Shown: piece after piece, positions 36,529 through 46,734 of the stretch
How the letters are laid out: each line of letters starts with the position of its first letter
Position numbering within the stretch: position 1 is the stretch's first letter
Program-made: the position numbers and the translations under genes
The notes under the pieces: generated by a model
The model's database searches: none
What the model saw: the letters and a program-made list of their open reading frames with translations, nothing else
What the model was told of the DNA's origin: nothing
NCBI RefSeq assembly: GCF_001510665.1
Contig: NZ_LMTI01000002.1
Location: 443,753-507,752, forward strand
Reading direction: 5' to 3'
Source of the DNA: Bacillus sp. FJAT-27445
Lineage (GTDB): Bacteria > Bacillota > Bacilli > Bacillales > Cytobacillaceae
Length of the DNA stretch: 64,000 bases

Positions 36529-37014
36529 ATGAAAAACCAGCAATTATTTCCTGGAATTGTCCTGATTGGTTTCGGGGCTTATTTTTTTCTTCAGCAATCA
36601 GGGGTTTCCTTCCTTAAGGACTATTACACATGGCCGACTCTCCTCATTATCGTCGGGGTGGCATTCTTGGGACAGGGGTATTTCACAAGGGACCATGATG
36701 CCATCCTTCCCGGGACGATTTTAACGGGATTTGGCCTTCATTTCCACGTAGCCGGCAAGGTGCCGTTTTGGCCGGCCCATATCGGCTCGTTCATCGCAAT
36801 CATTGCCATAGGCTTCTTGCTCCGCTACCAAAAGACGGGGAATGGCCTGTTTCAGGGGCTCCTTTTCCTTCTGGTCACCATCCTTCTCCTGTTTACGGAT
36901 AAAGTAGGCGCTTGGCTTGGCGTGGTCCAAAGCAATATGTCGCTTGCCTGGAAATTTTGGCCGGTCCTCCTTATCGCAATCGGCGCTTGGCTTGTATTCG
37001 CCAGAAAGAAATGA
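36529..37014 (+). CDS. ysxD: LiaF-type transmembrane-domain protein (YsxD-like)
   Basis: The 161-residue plus-strand product has about six short membrane helices arranged as repeated LFPGIVLIGFGAYFFL / WPTLLIIVGVAFL units, typical of the LiaI-LiaF-like transmembrane region. Such proteins often relate to envelope stress sensing, but no function is shown here. Position between hemA and engB matches ysxD of B. subtilis as I remember it; identity was not checked. Confidence 0.65.
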   Translation: MKNQQLFPGIVLIGFGAYFFLQQSGVSFLKDYYTWPTLLIIVGVAFLGQGYFTRDHDAILPGTILTGFGLHFHVAGKVPFWPAHIGSFIAIIAIGFLLRYQKTGNGLFQGLLFLLVTILLLFTDKVGAWLGVVQSNMSLAWKFWPVLLIAIGAWLVFARKK

Positions 37015-37064
37015 CCGAATGCTTTCTTACCACGGGCGAAAAACAACTAGGGTCGGCAATTTTA

Positions 37065-37114
37065 AAAAAGGCCTGGCATAGGGTTGAAAACCAACCTTTC
37101 TGCCAGGCCTTTCC
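37065..37114. terminator. Bidirectional terminator between ysxD-like gene and engB
   Basis: AAAGGCCTGGCA and TGCCAGGCCTTT form a 12-bp stem, with a further TAGGGTTG/CCAACC helix inside. It lies between two convergent genes. Confidence 0.8.
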
Positions 37115-37135
37115 CTATAGTATTCTACAAACAAA

Positions 37136-37720
37136 TCAACCCATATATTCCTTGAACAGCGCCCACACCTTGTCCTTTCCTTCCCCGGTTTCCGATGAAA
37201 AAAGGACAATCGGGTCAGCGGGATCGACATCAAGCGTCTCTTTTGTTATCTTTAGGTGCTTTTGCCATTTTCCCTTCGGAATTTTATCAGCTTTTGTCGC
37301 AATAACAATGCAAGGAATCTGATGATGCTTAAGGAAATCATACATCATCCTATCATCCGCGCTAGGCGGATGGCGAAGGTCGGTAATCATGACTACCGCC
37401 TTCAGCTGCTCGCGCGACGTGATATAGGTCTCAATCATCTTCCCCCACGCCTCGCGCTCCGTCTTCGACACCTTTGCGTACCCATACCCCGGGACATCCA
37501 CGAAAAACAGTTCTTCATTAATAAGGTAAAAATTCAGCGTCTGCGTCTTTCCCGGCTTTGAAGATGTACGGGCAAGGTTCCTCCGGTTTAGCAACTTATT
37601 GATAAACGAAGACTTGCCAACGTTGGAACGGCCAGCAAGGGCAAACTCCGGCAAAGCAGAATCAGGATACTGTTCCGGCTTCACCGCGCTTATTACAATA
37701 TCCGCGCTTATTACTTTCAT
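37136..37720 (-). CDS. engB: Ribosome biogenesis GTPase YsxC/EngB
   Basis: Essential GTPase for late 50S subunit assembly. The 194-residue product has G1 GRSNVGKSS (about 30-38), G3 DVPGYG (about 74-79), G4 TKAD (about 141-144) and G5 SSETG. Its ATG overlaps the lonA stop by four bases, as in B. subtilis where lonA and ysxC are one operon. Confidence 0.96.
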   Translation of the reverse strand: MKVISADIVISAVKPEQYPDSALPEFALAGRSNVGKSSFINKLLNRRNLARTSSKPGKTQTLNFYLINEELFFVDVPGYGYAKVSKTEREAWGKMIETYITSREQLKAVVMITDLRHPPSADDRMMYDFLKHHQIPCIVIATKADKIPKGKWQKHLKITKETLDVDPADPIVLFSSETGEGKDKVWALFKEYMG

Positions 37721-40044
37721 TCTTTTCCCCCATCCGACAGTGCGTGCTTCAGCACCTCATCCACATGGGAAACAAGTACGAATTGCAGTTCATTGCGCAC
37801 ACTTTCAGGTATATCATCAATATCTTTTTCATTATCTTTTGGTAAAATCACTTTCGTGAGCCCCGCGCGATGGGCGCTTAGCGTCTTTTCCTTCAAGCCG
37901 CCAATCGGAAGTACCCTGCCGCGCAACGTAATTTCGCCAGTCATTCCGACTTCACGGCGAATCGGCCTGCCTGATAGCGCCGAAACAAGAGCCGTTGCGA
38001 TCGTAATCCCCGCAGATGGGCCGTCCTTCGGCACAGCACCCTCTGGAACGTGGATATGGATATCATGCTTCTCATGGAAATCCGGTTCAATTCCCAACTC
38101 TTCTGCCTTCGAACGGACGTAGCTGAATGCCGCCTGTGCGGATTCCTTCATTACATCGCCAAGTTTTCCTGTTAAGACAAGCTTTCCTTTACCTGGAGAG
38201 ATGGAAACCTCGATTTGCAGCGTATCTCCGCCTACCGTCGTATAGGCGAGGCCTGTCGCAACGCCAATCTGATCCTCCAGCTCGGCCTGGCCATAGCGGA
38301 ATTTTGGCTTGCCGAGGAAATCTTCAAGGTTCTTTTCCGTGACAACAACCTTTTTCTTTTCGCCGGCAACGATGATTTTGGCCGTCTTCCGGCAAATCGT
38401 GGCCATTTGCCTTTCAAGGCTACGGACACCCGCTTCCCTTGTGTAATAACGAACGGTTTTCAGAATGGCGTCTTCCCTGACCTGCAGGGTACCCTTTGAA
38501 AGCCCGTTTTCCTTGAGTTGTTTTGGCAGCAAATGGTCCTTTGCAATGTGGACCTTTTCGATTTCGGTATAGCCTGCAATCGTGATGATCTCCATCCGAT
38601 CACGGAGCGGTCCCGGGATGGTTGCTAGATTATTCGCAGTCGCAATGAACATGACTTTGGAAAGGTCATATGGCTCTTCAATATAATGGTCACTAAAGTT
38701 ATGATTTTGTTCAGGATCCAGGACCTCAAGCATCGCAGCCGATGGATCACCGCGGAAGTCGCTTGACATCTTGTCGATTTCATCCAGAAGGAATACAGGA
38801 TTTATCGTGCCTGCTTTTTTCATCCCTTGAATAACCCGGCCCGGCATAGCGCCGACGTATGTCCTCCTGTGGCCGCGAATTTCCGATTCATCACGTACGC
38901 CTCCAAGCGAAACGCGAATGAAATTGCGGTTCAGGGACCGTGCAATCGATCTGGCCAGGCTTGTTTTTCCGACACCCGGAGGGCCTGCAAGGCATAGGAT
39001 CGGACCTTTCAAGGAGTTGGTAAGCTTTTGCACAGCAAGGTACTCCAGCACCCGTTCCTTGACCTTTTCCAATCCATAGTGATCCTCATTCAATATTTTT
39101 TCCGATCGGTCAATATCGAGGTCGTCCTCTGTTCTCTTCGTCCACGGCAATGATACAAGCCATTCGATATAGTTGCGGATAACAGCGCTTTCCGCAGAAC
39201 TCGAAGGAACTTTTTCATACCGGTCCAGCTCCTTGAACGCGGTCGCCTTAACGTTTTCCGGCATGCCGGCGAGTTCGATTTTCTCCGTCAGTTCAGCAAT
39301 TTCACCAGTCTTGCCTTCCTTTTCGCCAAGTTCCTTCTGGATGGCCTTCATCTGCTCGCGCAAATAGTATTCCTTTTGGGTCCGCTCCATGGACCTCTTT
39401 ACACGCTGGCCTATCTTCTTTTCAAGATTCAGGACTTCCTTTTCGTTATGGATGATGTCGACAACCTTGGACATGCGTTCCTTTACATCGATTGTTTCAA
39501 GGATTTCCTGCTTGTCCTTAAGCTTCAGGGGCAGATGGGAGGAAATGATATCCGCCATCCGGCCTGGCTCTTCAATATCCGCCACGGATGAGTAGGTTTC
39601 AGCAGAGATCTTTTTGGACATTTTTATGTATTGCTCGAAGTAATCCAGCATCGTCCTCATCAAGGCCTGGTCTTCTACATCCTTTGTATTCCTGTCCTCG
39701 TATGCTTCGACGCTGACAGAAAAGTAGTCGTCCAAATCATCGAAGGAAACAATCCTTGCCCTTTGAAGGCCTTCGACCAATACACGGATTGTGCCGTTCG
39801 GAAGCTTCAGCATCTGCTTGACCTTTGTCAGTGTGCCGATATTGTATAAGTCTTCCTCAGCCGGCTCATCTATCGAAATATCCTTTTGGGTTGTTAAAAA
39901 AATCAGATGGTCATCAACCATCGCTTTTTCGAGTGCCTGAACAGATTTTTCCCGTCCTACATCCAAGTGGAGAACCATTGTAGGATAGACCAGCAAACCC
40001 CGAAGCGGCAGAAGGGGGACGATTTTATCATTGGTTTCGGCCAT
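37717..40044 (-). CDS. lonA: ATP-dependent protease LonA
   Basis: Cytosolic AAA+ serine protease. The product is 775 residues from ATG 40044, eight bases after GGAGGTG; eight more codons upstream are open but less likely. It has the N-terminal substrate domain (about 10-205), Walker [10 protein letters not shown], Walker [12 protein letters not shown], and a C-terminal protease domain with Ser-Lys dyad in PKDGPSAG and in GGLKEK. Upstream of engB, downstream of lonB. Confidence 0.97.
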   Translation of the reverse strand: MAETNDKIVPLLPLRGLLVYPTMVLHLDVGREKSVQALEKAMVDDHLIFLTTQKDISIDEPAEEDLYNIGTLTKVKQMLKLPNGTIRVLVEGLQRARIVSFDDLDDYFSVSVEAYEDRNTKDVEDQALMRTMLDYFEQYIKMSKKISAETYSSVADIEEPGRMADIISSHLPLKLKDKQEILETIDVKERMSKVVDIIHNEKEVLNLEKKIGQRVKRSMERTQKEYYLREQMKAIQKELGEKEGKTGEIAELTEKIELAGMPENVKATAFKELDRYEKVPSSSAESAVIRNYIEWLVSLPWTKRTEDDLDIDRSEKILNEDHYGLEKVKERVLEYLAVQKLTNSLKGPILCLAGPPGVGKTSLARSIARSLNRNFIRVSLGGVRDESEIRGHRRTYVGAMPGRVIQGMKKAGTINPVFLLDEIDKMSSDFRGDPSAAMLEVLDPEQNHNFSDHYIEEPYDLSKVMFIATANNLATIPGPLRDRMEIITIAGYTEIEKVHIAKDHLLPKQLKENGLSKGTLQVREDAILKTVRYYTREAGVRSLERQMATICRKTAKIIVAGEKKKVVVTEKNLEDFLGKPKFRYGQAELEDQIGVATGLAYTTVGGDTLQIEVSISPGKGKLVLTGKLGDVMKESAQAAFSYVRSKAEELGIEPDFHEKHDIHIHVPEGAVPKDGPSAGITIATALVSALSGRPIRREVGMTGEITLRGRVLPIGGLKEKTLSAHRAGLTKVILPKDNEKDIDDIPESVRNELQFVLVSHVDEVLKHALSDGGKE

Positions 40045-40214
40045 TACCCTTGCACCTCCAAAATGCAATCAATTATCCTAAAGTTAGGATTTGTCTTTGT
40101 ACAATTCTATCTTATTTAAGAAAGCGTGTCTAATATATCGTTATAGAACTTGCCCGATGATAAACACGTTGGCCACCGCTTAGTATCCTTATGGCCGCTA
40201 GTTTTATTTTTCCT

Positions 40215-40256
40215 GAAAAAAGAAACTTCGGGCCTGCGATGCAACCGAAGTTTCTA
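40215..40256 (-). terminator. Terminator after lonB
   Basis: AGAAACTTCGG pairs with CCGAAGTTTCT on the minus strand, followed by TTTTTT. It lies 35 bases past the lonB stop and separates it from lonA. Confidence 0.88.
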
Positions 40257-40290
40257 TTTATTATACGCTATTGCCCATACAAACGACCAA

Positions 40291-42009
40291 TTAAACGGAT
40301 TCTTTTTCGGAAAGCTGGTTTGCAGCGGTAATGACCTTTCCTTCCCCAATATCAGGAACAAGGTTTGCAACGCCTTTTGGCGAGGCTGATCCTTTGGGAG
40401 CATCCTTTGTAATCGCCACTTCCAGCACCTCGCTTAGATGGCTGACCGGCACAATCTTGATTCCGTCAATTTCCTTCATAATGGACTGCATATTTTCTGC
40501 GGGAACGATAGCCGTTTTGGCTCCGGCCTTCTTGGCGGCCATAACTTTGGCAAAGACCCCCCCAATTGGCTTGACATTCCCATGGATGGAAATTTCGCCT
40601 GTCATGGCCACTTTATTATCCACTGGAACATTGTAAATGGCTGAATAAATCCCGGTCGCCATAGCAATGCCAGCGGATGGCCCATCTACAGGGATACCGC
40701 CCGGGAAATTTACATGGATATCATATTCACCCGCAGGCACTCCCATTGTCCTTAGCACGGTGATTACATTTTCAATCGACCCGCGTGCCATCGACTTACG
40801 GCGGATTGATTTGCCTTGCCCGCCAATGCTTTCTTCTTCAACAATGCCGGTAATATTAATGGACCCCTTATCGTTAGCAGGAATCACAGTTACTTCGATT
40901 TCCAAAAGCGCTCCTGAGTTTGGGCCGTATACAGCTAATCCGTTTACAAGGCCTATGCACGGAATATCATTGATTTTCCGCTCCATCCTTGGAGTCGCCT
41001 GGCTTGAGTGGATAACCCATTCAATATCCTCTTCTTTAATAGTGTTCCTGTCCTCGGTAATTGCGAGCCCGGCAGCCGTCTGAACCATATTGACCGCCTC
41101 GCGCCCATTTCTCGCGTAATTCGATAGGATATCCAATCCCGTCTCCGGAATGGCCATTCCCACTTTATCGGCGGCCTTTTTCGCAACAGTGTTTATTTCT
41201 TCCTGGCTTAATTCCCTGAAGAATACTTCCATGCAGCGTGACCTGATGGCTGGCGGAATTTCACTTGGCGTCCTAGTCGTCGCCCCGATTAGGCGGAAAT
41301 CCGCCGGCAGCCCGTTTTTAAATATATCGTGAATATGGGTTGGAATTGAACCATTCTCTTCGTTATAGTAAGCACTTTCAAGAAATACTTTCCTATCCTC
41401 GAGAACTTTGAGGAGCTTGTTCATTTGGATGGGATGGAGTTCGCCAATTTCATCTATGAACAGTACGCCTCCATGGGCATTTGTTACCGCGCCCTGCTTC
41501 GGCTGCGGGATGCCGGCCTGTCCCATTGCTCCGGCACCTTGATAGATCGGGTCATGGACAGATCCAATCAGTGGATCCGCAATGCCGCGTTCGTCAAATC
41601 TCGCTGTCGTCGCATCTAATTCAACAAAGACGGAGGATTGTTCAAACGGGGATTTAGCATTCTTTTTCGCTTCTTCCAAAACGAGTCTTGCCGCTGCTGT
41701 CTTACCAACTCCCGGTGGCCCGTAAATGATAACATGCTGAGGATTGGGACCGCAAAGTGCGGCCTTAAGCGCCTTTATGCCCTCTTTCTGGCCAACGATG
41801 TCGTCAAAGCTGACTGGCCTGACCTTCTCTGCCAGCGGTTCCGTAAGTGAAATAGCCCGCATCTTCCTGAGCTGCTCCATTTCCTTTCTCGATTCTTTAT
41901 CAATTGAGACTTTCTGTGTCCGTTGATTCTTTAATAAATTCCAAAAATACAACCCGATAATTATCCCAAAGAAGAGTTGTATAAATAGAGCGATTCCGGT
42001 CCAACTCAT
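40291..42009 (-). CDS. lonB: Forespore membrane-anchored protease LonB
   Basis: Lon-like protease expressed in the forespore of Bacillus. The 572-residue product has one N-terminal membrane helix (about 4-24), an AAA+ domain with Walker [12 protein letters not shown] (about 96-106) and Walker B GGVLFIDEIGEL. The C-terminal Lon protease domain has the catalytic serine in DGPSAGIAMATG and the lysine in AAKKAG. It lacks the large LonA N-terminal domain. GGAGGG precedes the ATG. Confidence 0.95.
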   Translation of the reverse strand: MSWTGIALFIQLFFGIIIGLYFWNLLKNQRTQKVSIDKESRKEMEQLRKMRAISLTEPLAEKVRPVSFDDIVGQKEGIKALKAALCGPNPQHVIIYGPPGVGKTAAARLVLEEAKKNAKSPFEQSSVFVELDATTARFDERGIADPLIGSVHDPIYQGAGAMGQAGIPQPKQGAVTNAHGGVLFIDEIGELHPIQMNKLLKVLEDRKVFLESAYYNEENGSIPTHIHDIFKNGLPADFRLIGATTRTPSEIPPAIRSRCMEVFFRELSQEEINTVAKKAADKVGMAIPETGLDILSNYARNGREAVNMVQTAAGLAITEDRNTIKEEDIEWVIHSSQATPRMERKINDIPCIGLVNGLAVYGPNSGALLEIEVTVIPANDKGSINITGIVEEESIGGQGKSIRRKSMARGSIENVITVLRTMGVPAGEYDIHVNFPGGIPVDGPSAGIAMATGIYSAIYNVPVDNKVAMTGEISIHGNVKPIGGVFAKVMAAKKAGAKTAIVPAENMQSIMKEIDGIKIVPVSHLSEVLEVAITKDAPKGSASPKGVANLVPDIGEGKVITAANQLSEKESV

Positions 42010-42151
42010 CCTTTTCCCTCCTGAAAAATATAGTTCTGATATTTGTTAGTATTTCCGTTGAAAGGAATCACTAAACAAAAACCTAAAAGAAACTCGTTTT
42101 AATGAGGTAAACAGGAATGGGGAAAGGCCGCAACCTCTAACGTCCATGAAA

Positions 42152-42196
42152 AATAAAAGAAAGCTGCCCAGTATTAACGCTGGGCAGCTTTCTTAT
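42152..42196 (-). terminator. Terminator after clpX
   Basis: AAGAAAGCTGCCCAG and CTGGGCAGCTTTCTT form a 15-bp stem with T-rich tail on the minus strand. Confidence 0.92.
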
Positions 42197-42222
42197 CTTG
42201 TATGTTTTTTTAAAAAATCAAC

Positions 42223-43485
42223 TCAAGCGGAATTGCGCTCTTCCTCAATGACAGTGCCATCTTCAAGGATGAGCTTCGGAATGCTGTTGTCAGCGACCGA
42301 TTCCTTCGTAATGATACATTTTGTAATATCATCACGGGATGGCAGGTCGAACATAACATCTAGCATAATTCCTTCGATAATGGAGCGGAGTCCGCGTGCT
42401 CCTGTTTTACGTTCAATCGCCTTCTTTGCGATCTCAGCAAGAGCCTCATCTTCAAATTCCAACTCAACCTCGTCAAGCTGAAGCATTTTTTGATATTGTT
42501 TGACGAGTGCATTTTTAGGCTTTGTCAGAATTTCAATAAGGGCGTCCTCATCCAGCTGCTCAAGGCTGGCAATGACCGGCAGACGGCCGATGAATTCAGG
42601 GATAAGCCCAAATTTAAGCAGGTCTTCAGGAAGAATCTTTGAAAGAAGTTCCTTTTGGCTGATTTCCTGCTGCTTTACATCGGAGCCGAAGCCAATAACT
42701 TTTTGGCCAAGGCGGCGTTTGATAATCGGTTCGATTCCGTCAAATGCCCCACCACAGATGAATAGGATATTTGTTGTATCGATTTGAATGAATTCCTGAT
42801 GCGGATGCTTTCTTCCCCCTTGTGGAGGAACACTTGCAACAGTGCCTTCAAGGATTTTCAACAAGGCCTGCTGAACACCTTCACCGGAAACATCCCTAGT
42901 AATCGATGGGTTTTCTGATTTCCTGGCAATTTTATCGATTTCATCGATGTAAATAATTCCTTTTTCAGCCTTCTCGACATCATAGTCGGCAGCTTGGATC
43001 AATTTCAACAGGATATTCTCAACGTCCTCACCAACATAGCCTGCTTCAGTAAGCGAAGTGGCGTCAGCAATCGCAAACGGTACATTCAGGATGCGCGCGA
43101 GTGTTTGGGCAAGGAGCGTTTTTCCGCTTCCTGTTGGCCCGATCATACAAATATTGCTCTTGGACAGCTCGACATCGTCAATTTTGCTGTTGGAGTTGAT
43201 TCTCTTGTAGTGGTTGTATACGGCAACAGAGAGCGATTTTTTCGCCCTTTCTTGGCCAATGACATACTCATCAAGGATTTCACGGATTTCCCTTGGCTTA
43301 GGGACATCTTTAAATTCGACTTCTTCCTCGGTCCCAAGCTCTTCCTCAACGATTTCAGTACATAATTCGATACATTCGTCACATATATATACACCAGGCC
43401 CGGCAACCAGTTTTCTTACCTGATCCTGTGTTTTCCCACAGAAGGAGCACTTTAATTGCCCTTTTTCATCATTAAATTTGAACAA
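42223..43485 (-). CDS. clpX: ClpX ATPase subunit of the ClpXP protease
   Basis: AAA+ unfoldase that feeds substrates to ClpP. The product has the N-terminal zinc finger (CSFC...CDEC, within the first 40 residues), Walker A GPTGSGKT, Walker [12 protein letters not shown], and the IGF-type ClpP-binding loop (KVIGFGSD). I start at TTG 43485 (six bases after GAGGGGTG), giving the usual MFKFN-type start. A GTG three codons upstream directly abuts the binding site and is less likely. Confidence 0.96.
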   Translation of the reverse strand: MFKFNDEKGQLKCSFCGKTQDQVRKLVAGPGVYICDECIELCTEIVEEELGTEEEVEFKDVPKPREIREILDEYVIGQERAKKSLSVAVYNHYKRINSNSKIDDVELSKSNICMIGPTGSGKTLLAQTLARILNVPFAIADATSLTEAGYVGEDVENILLKLIQAADYDVEKAEKGIIYIDEIDKIARKSENPSITRDVSGEGVQQALLKILEGTVASVPPQGGRKHPHQEFIQIDTTNILFICGGAFDGIEPIIKRRLGQKVIGFGSDVKQQEISQKELLSKILPEDLLKFGLIPEFIGRLPVIASLEQLDEDALIEILTKPKNALVKQYQKMLQLDEVELEFEDEALAEIAKKAIERKTGARGLRSIIEGIMLDVMFDLPSRDDITKCIITKESVADNSIPKLILEDGTVIEEERNSA

Positions 43486-43797
43486 ACCTTTCACCCCTCA
43501 AAGAACGGATTAACATTATTAAAAGCTGCAACTACCGGCAAGCTTGCAGGAAATAGGTAATTCCAAAAACCATTGTAGCGTTATGTATTGCATTGTACCA
43601 CATTTTGTATGTCAATCGGAAACAATAACACTCAATCCAATTTAAGCCAGCGTAACCTGCTTGCTTGTCCGGCAAAAAATATGTACTCCCTTAAGCTTAT
43701 CCAGAATTGCCGGTAATTAAGCCTGGAATATGTCCTACAATCGCGAATTAATTTTATGTATTTATCTTGATTATAATATGTTTCCTTAAAAATTGTA
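43486..43797. other. Gene-free stretch between tig and clpX
   Basis: About 310 bases with no credible gene. On the minus strand a TTGACA (near 43615) and TACAAT (near 43596) are visible but poorly spaced, so I do not call a promoter. A 69-codon frame here begins inside the tig terminator and is not credible. Confidence 0.4.
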
Positions 43798-43836
43798 TAA
43801 AACAAGGCACGATAAATCGCGCCTTGTTTGTTTTTG
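43798..43836 (-). terminator. Terminator after tig
   Basis: AAACAAGGCGCGAT and ATCGTGCCTTGTTT pair around a 2-base loop on the minus strand, 20 bases past the tig stop, with a T-rich tail. Confidence 0.88.
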
Positions 43837-43856
43837 TACATTTCTCTTTATGGGCA

Positions 43857-45146
43857 TTATTTTGAAACAGTTTTGCTGTTTTCAATCAGGAAGTCGGCTG
43901 CTTTGTTCTTTTGTAGGTCGGATTTAATGCCTTCATTACCGCCTAACGCCTTAACAATGTTGTCCACAGTCATATTGTACATACCAGCCATTTTTTCAAG
44001 CTCGGCATTGACTTCATCTTCAGTCACTTCAAGCTTCTCTGCCTCTGCAATCGCATCAAGAACGAGCGTTGCCCGTACACGCTGCTCAGCATCGCCTTTC
44101 ATTTGGCCGCGGAGAGCTTCTTCATCCTGGCCGGAGAACTGGAAGTACAGCTCAAGGTTCATGCCTTGCATTTGCAGACGCTGTTCGAATTCCTGCATCA
44201 TACGGTCAGTTTCTGTGCGGACCATAACTTCAGGAATCTCAACTTCTGCGTTTGCAGCTGCTTTTTCTACCACGGAGTCACGGACATGGTGCTCTTTCTC
44301 GTGGTTCTTGTCATGCTCAAGGCGAGCTTTAATTTTTGCTTTCAGCTCATCAAGAGTTTCAACCTCATCATCAACATCTTTAGCAAATTCGTCATCAAGC
44401 TCAGGAAGTTCCTTCGCCTTGATTTCATGGATCGTCACTTTAAAGGTTGCAGGCTTTCCAGCAAGCTCAGCAGCATGGTATTCTTCAGGGAAAGCAACTT
44501 CAACATCCTTCGAATCGCCAGCCGCTAGACCGACAAGCTGTTCTTCAAATCCAGGAATGAAAGACCCTGAACCAAGTTCAAGAGAATAGTTAGTAGCTTC
44601 TCCGCCTTCGAATGCTTCGCCATCAACAAAGCCTTTGAAATCGATTACGACTGTATCGCCGTTTTCAGCTGTTCCTTCTTCTTTTACAACAAGCTCGGAA
44701 TGGCGTGTTTGAAGTTCTTCAATTTCTTTGTTCACGTCCTCATCGCTGACTGTTGTATCGAATTCTTCAACTTCAAGGCCTTTGTAGTCCCCAAGCTTCA
44801 CTTCCGGCTTTACTTCAACAGTAGCCTTGAAAACGAAGCTTGAGCCCTTTTCGAACTTCTCAACATCGATTTCCGGGCGGTCGATTGGCTCGATTCCTGT
44901 TTCGTCGATTGCATTGCCATACGCTTCAGGAAGAAGGTGATCAATTGCATCCTGGTACAATGCTTCAACACCGTACATTTTTTCAAAAAGCGGACGAGGC
45001 ATTTTGCCTTTACGGAATCCAGGAGCATTCACTTTTTTAACAATCTTTTTAAAAGCGAAATCCAATGCTTCCTTAACTTTTTCTTCGCCAACTTCTACAG
45101 TAAGAACCCCGCGGTTCCCTTCTAATTTTTCCCATGTAGCAGACAT
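43857..45146 (-). CDS. tig: Trigger factor chaperone
   Basis: Ribosome-bound chaperone and prolyl isomerase. The 429-residue product has the ribosome-binding signature GFRKGKMPR (about 43-51), a central FKBP-type domain (about 150-245, with [11 protein letters not shown] and [13 protein letters not shown]), and a helical C-terminal substrate domain. GGAGGGAAC precedes the ATG. Monocistronic by its terminator. Confidence 0.97.
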   Translation of the reverse strand: MSATWEKLEGNRGVLTVEVGEEKVKEALDFAFKKIVKKVNAPGFRKGKMPRPLFEKMYGVEALYQDAIDHLLPEAYGNAIDETGIEPIDRPEIDVEKFEKGSSFVFKATVEVKPEVKLGDYKGLEVEEFDTTVSDEDVNKEIEELQTRHSELVVKEEGTAENGDTVVIDFKGFVDGEAFEGGEATNYSLELGSGSFIPGFEEQLVGLAAGDSKDVEVAFPEEYHAAELAGKPATFKVTIHEIKAKELPELDDEFAKDVDDEVETLDELKAKIKARLEHDKNHEKEHHVRDSVVEKAAANAEVEIPEVMVRTETDRMMQEFEQRLQMQGMNLELYFQFSGQDEEALRGQMKGDAEQRVRATLVLDAIAEAEKLEVTEDEVNAELEKMAGMYNMTVDNIVKALGGNEGIKSDLQKNKAADFLIENSKTVSK

Positions 45147-45279
45147 TTTGTTCCCTCCAGCTATCGATTTCCTATTTTACCGATGGTAGAATCGGACTTT
45201 TTTTATGTAAAGCATTGTATGTTTACATATTGCAACCACTACATTATAACACACGATTTTGTTCTTTCAACTCTGGCGG

Positions 45280-46314
45280 CTAAATTATCGGGTAAGAAAT
45301 TTCCTCCACTTTTTGTATCCAATTCACCGCTGTTTCGACCTTTTCCTCTTTCACCTTATAAATCCTGGCCATCTCTCCCAAATCAGGCGAACCGCCAAGG
45401 TAGGAAAGGCCAATCCAATGGAAGGCCGCAGCCCATGCTGAAGGCAGCTTCGGATCCAGCTCGATTGGATAAGATGCAAAGAAGTGCCTCTGCATAAGGC
45501 TAAGGACATTCTCAAGCAAAACAGGATCACTGTGTTCTAGCTCGCCTGCTAGAATACCGCTCGCTTCCAACTCCAGTGGCAGGGAATGAAGGGCGGACAT
45601 TCGTACTGGATTAACCGTTTGGACAACTCCAAACTTCTTAACGATTATTTCGCTGTCGACTGATTGCTCCTTTAATACGTTCAGAAGAATTGTTTTAAAA
45701 AAGGGATGCCCTTTTTCCGAAGCCAGGAACCGAAAAATTTCCGGTACTAGCGGCTGGATATTTTGGCTGGCCAATTTCCCCGCTATCATCACCTGGTCCT
45801 TTAAATCGTTTACTTTGAAAAAATCAATTTCTCCGGGCCGGATTGTTTCTTCTTCCTCTTGGCCGTCCTCTGTTTCTCGGTTGGCGGAAGGAAGTGGCTC
45901 ATTGTCGGCCATTCTCTTGCAAAATTGAAGAATTGTCTGGAAATGCTCCCGTTTTTCAGCCGGGACCTCCCCTTCATCAAACAGAGCTTCAAGTACTGAG
46001 GTTATTTCCCGATATTCATGAAGCTGAATCAAGATAGCCATGTACATTTCCACAAGCTGAAAATAATCGCCGGTCCCAGCCAGAAGCATTTCTTTGCAAA
46101 GGCTCTTCGCCTTCTTCAAGGCTCCTGCTTCAAAATAGGCAAGGACAAGCGCGGCTTTTATATCGGTGTCAGCAGGATCAAGTTCATAACCTTGCTCAAG
46201 GAGTTCAATCGCATCACGGTATCTTTTTTCCTGCAGAGCCTCGATCCCTTTTTCAGCCAGCCGCCTCTCCACATCCGGAAAAAAGACAATATTGTCGCGG
46301 CCCTTCTTTTTCAT
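45280..46314 (-). CDS. ysoA: TPR-repeat protein YsoA
   Basis: The 344-residue product has N-terminal tetratricopeptide repeats (about 15-125, ALQEKRYRDAIELLEQGYELDPADTD-type units). A helical C-terminal region of unknown fold follows after an acidic linker. B. subtilis has a TPR protein, YsoA, next to tig. Molecular role unknown; probably a cytosolic scaffold. Confidence 0.78.
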   Translation of the reverse strand: MKKKGRDNIVFFPDVERRLAEKGIEALQEKRYRDAIELLEQGYELDPADTDIKAALVLAYFEAGALKKAKSLCKEMLLAGTGDYFQLVEMYMAILIQLHEYREITSVLEALFDEGEVPAEKREHFQTILQFCKRMADNEPLPSANRETEDGQEEEETIRPGEIDFFKVNDLKDQVMIAGKLASQNIQPLVPEIFRFLASEKGHPFFKTILLNVLKEQSVDSEIIVKKFGVVQTVNPVRMSALHSLPLELEASGILAGELEHSDPVLLENVLSLMQRHFFASYPIELDPKLPSAWAAAFHWIGLSYLGGSPDLGEMARIYKVKEEKVETAVNWIQKVEEISYPII

Positions 46315-46433
46315 GGCAGATCATCCTCAGGTAGTAGTTGAAAAAAGTGTAGCATGGCAATGGACAAAAAACAATTTGGAAGGTATCACAGTTGTGATTG
46401 GGGGCACTCAGTAAACAATGCAGTTTTAATGTA

Positions 46434-46472
46434 TAAAAAAACCGGCCACCTCAAAATGAGATGGCCGGTTTT
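46434..46472 (-). terminator. Terminator, probably the native one of tRNA-Arg
   Basis: AACCGGCCA and TGGCCGGTT pair on the minus strand, followed by seven T. It lies 8 bases past the partial tRNA copy (46481-46513). It therefore looks like the original terminator of the tRNA-Arg gene, now pushed 4 kb away by the island. Confidence 0.85.
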
Positions 46473-46480
46473 CCGGTTTA

Positions 46481-46513
46481 TAGCGTCCCAGGAGAGATTC
46501 GAACTCCCGACCG
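46481..46513 (-). repeat. att site: 33-bp copy of the tRNA-Arg 3' end
   Basis: Identical over 33 bp to 50528-50560, which covers the 3' end of tRNA-Arg (T-arm and acceptor strand) plus three bases beyond it. Identity stops abruptly at both sides. This is the expected distal attachment site of an element integrated at a tRNA 3' end. The next 220 bases (46514-46734) show nothing recognisable. Confidence 0.88.
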
Positions 46514-46734
46514 TTCGCTTAGCAGTCCACTAAGGCTTTCGCCATCAAACCTTGTCACGTCTTGGTTGCTACTTGTTTATGTACAACGGTCACTTGTAGA
46601 ACTTTGACCCCCATCGCTTCTCCAGGAATCCAATTCTTCAATATGAAGCAAAATTCCTTAGTAGGACCATTCCCCAAATTCAAATTTGAATCATTACCTT
46701 AATTTTGTTGAGAATAAACCTATCCGAAAAATGC

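Noticed and set aside
43632-43841. 69-codon ORF between tig and clpX
   Set aside because: Its start lies inside the tig terminator, it has no binding site, and the composition looks random.
46483-46560. Possible second tRNA gene at the distal att site (TGCTAA loop-like sequence)
   Set aside because: Only the 3' 30 bases match tRNA-Arg. The upstream bases do not form anticodon, D or acceptor stems, so it is a partial copy made by integration.
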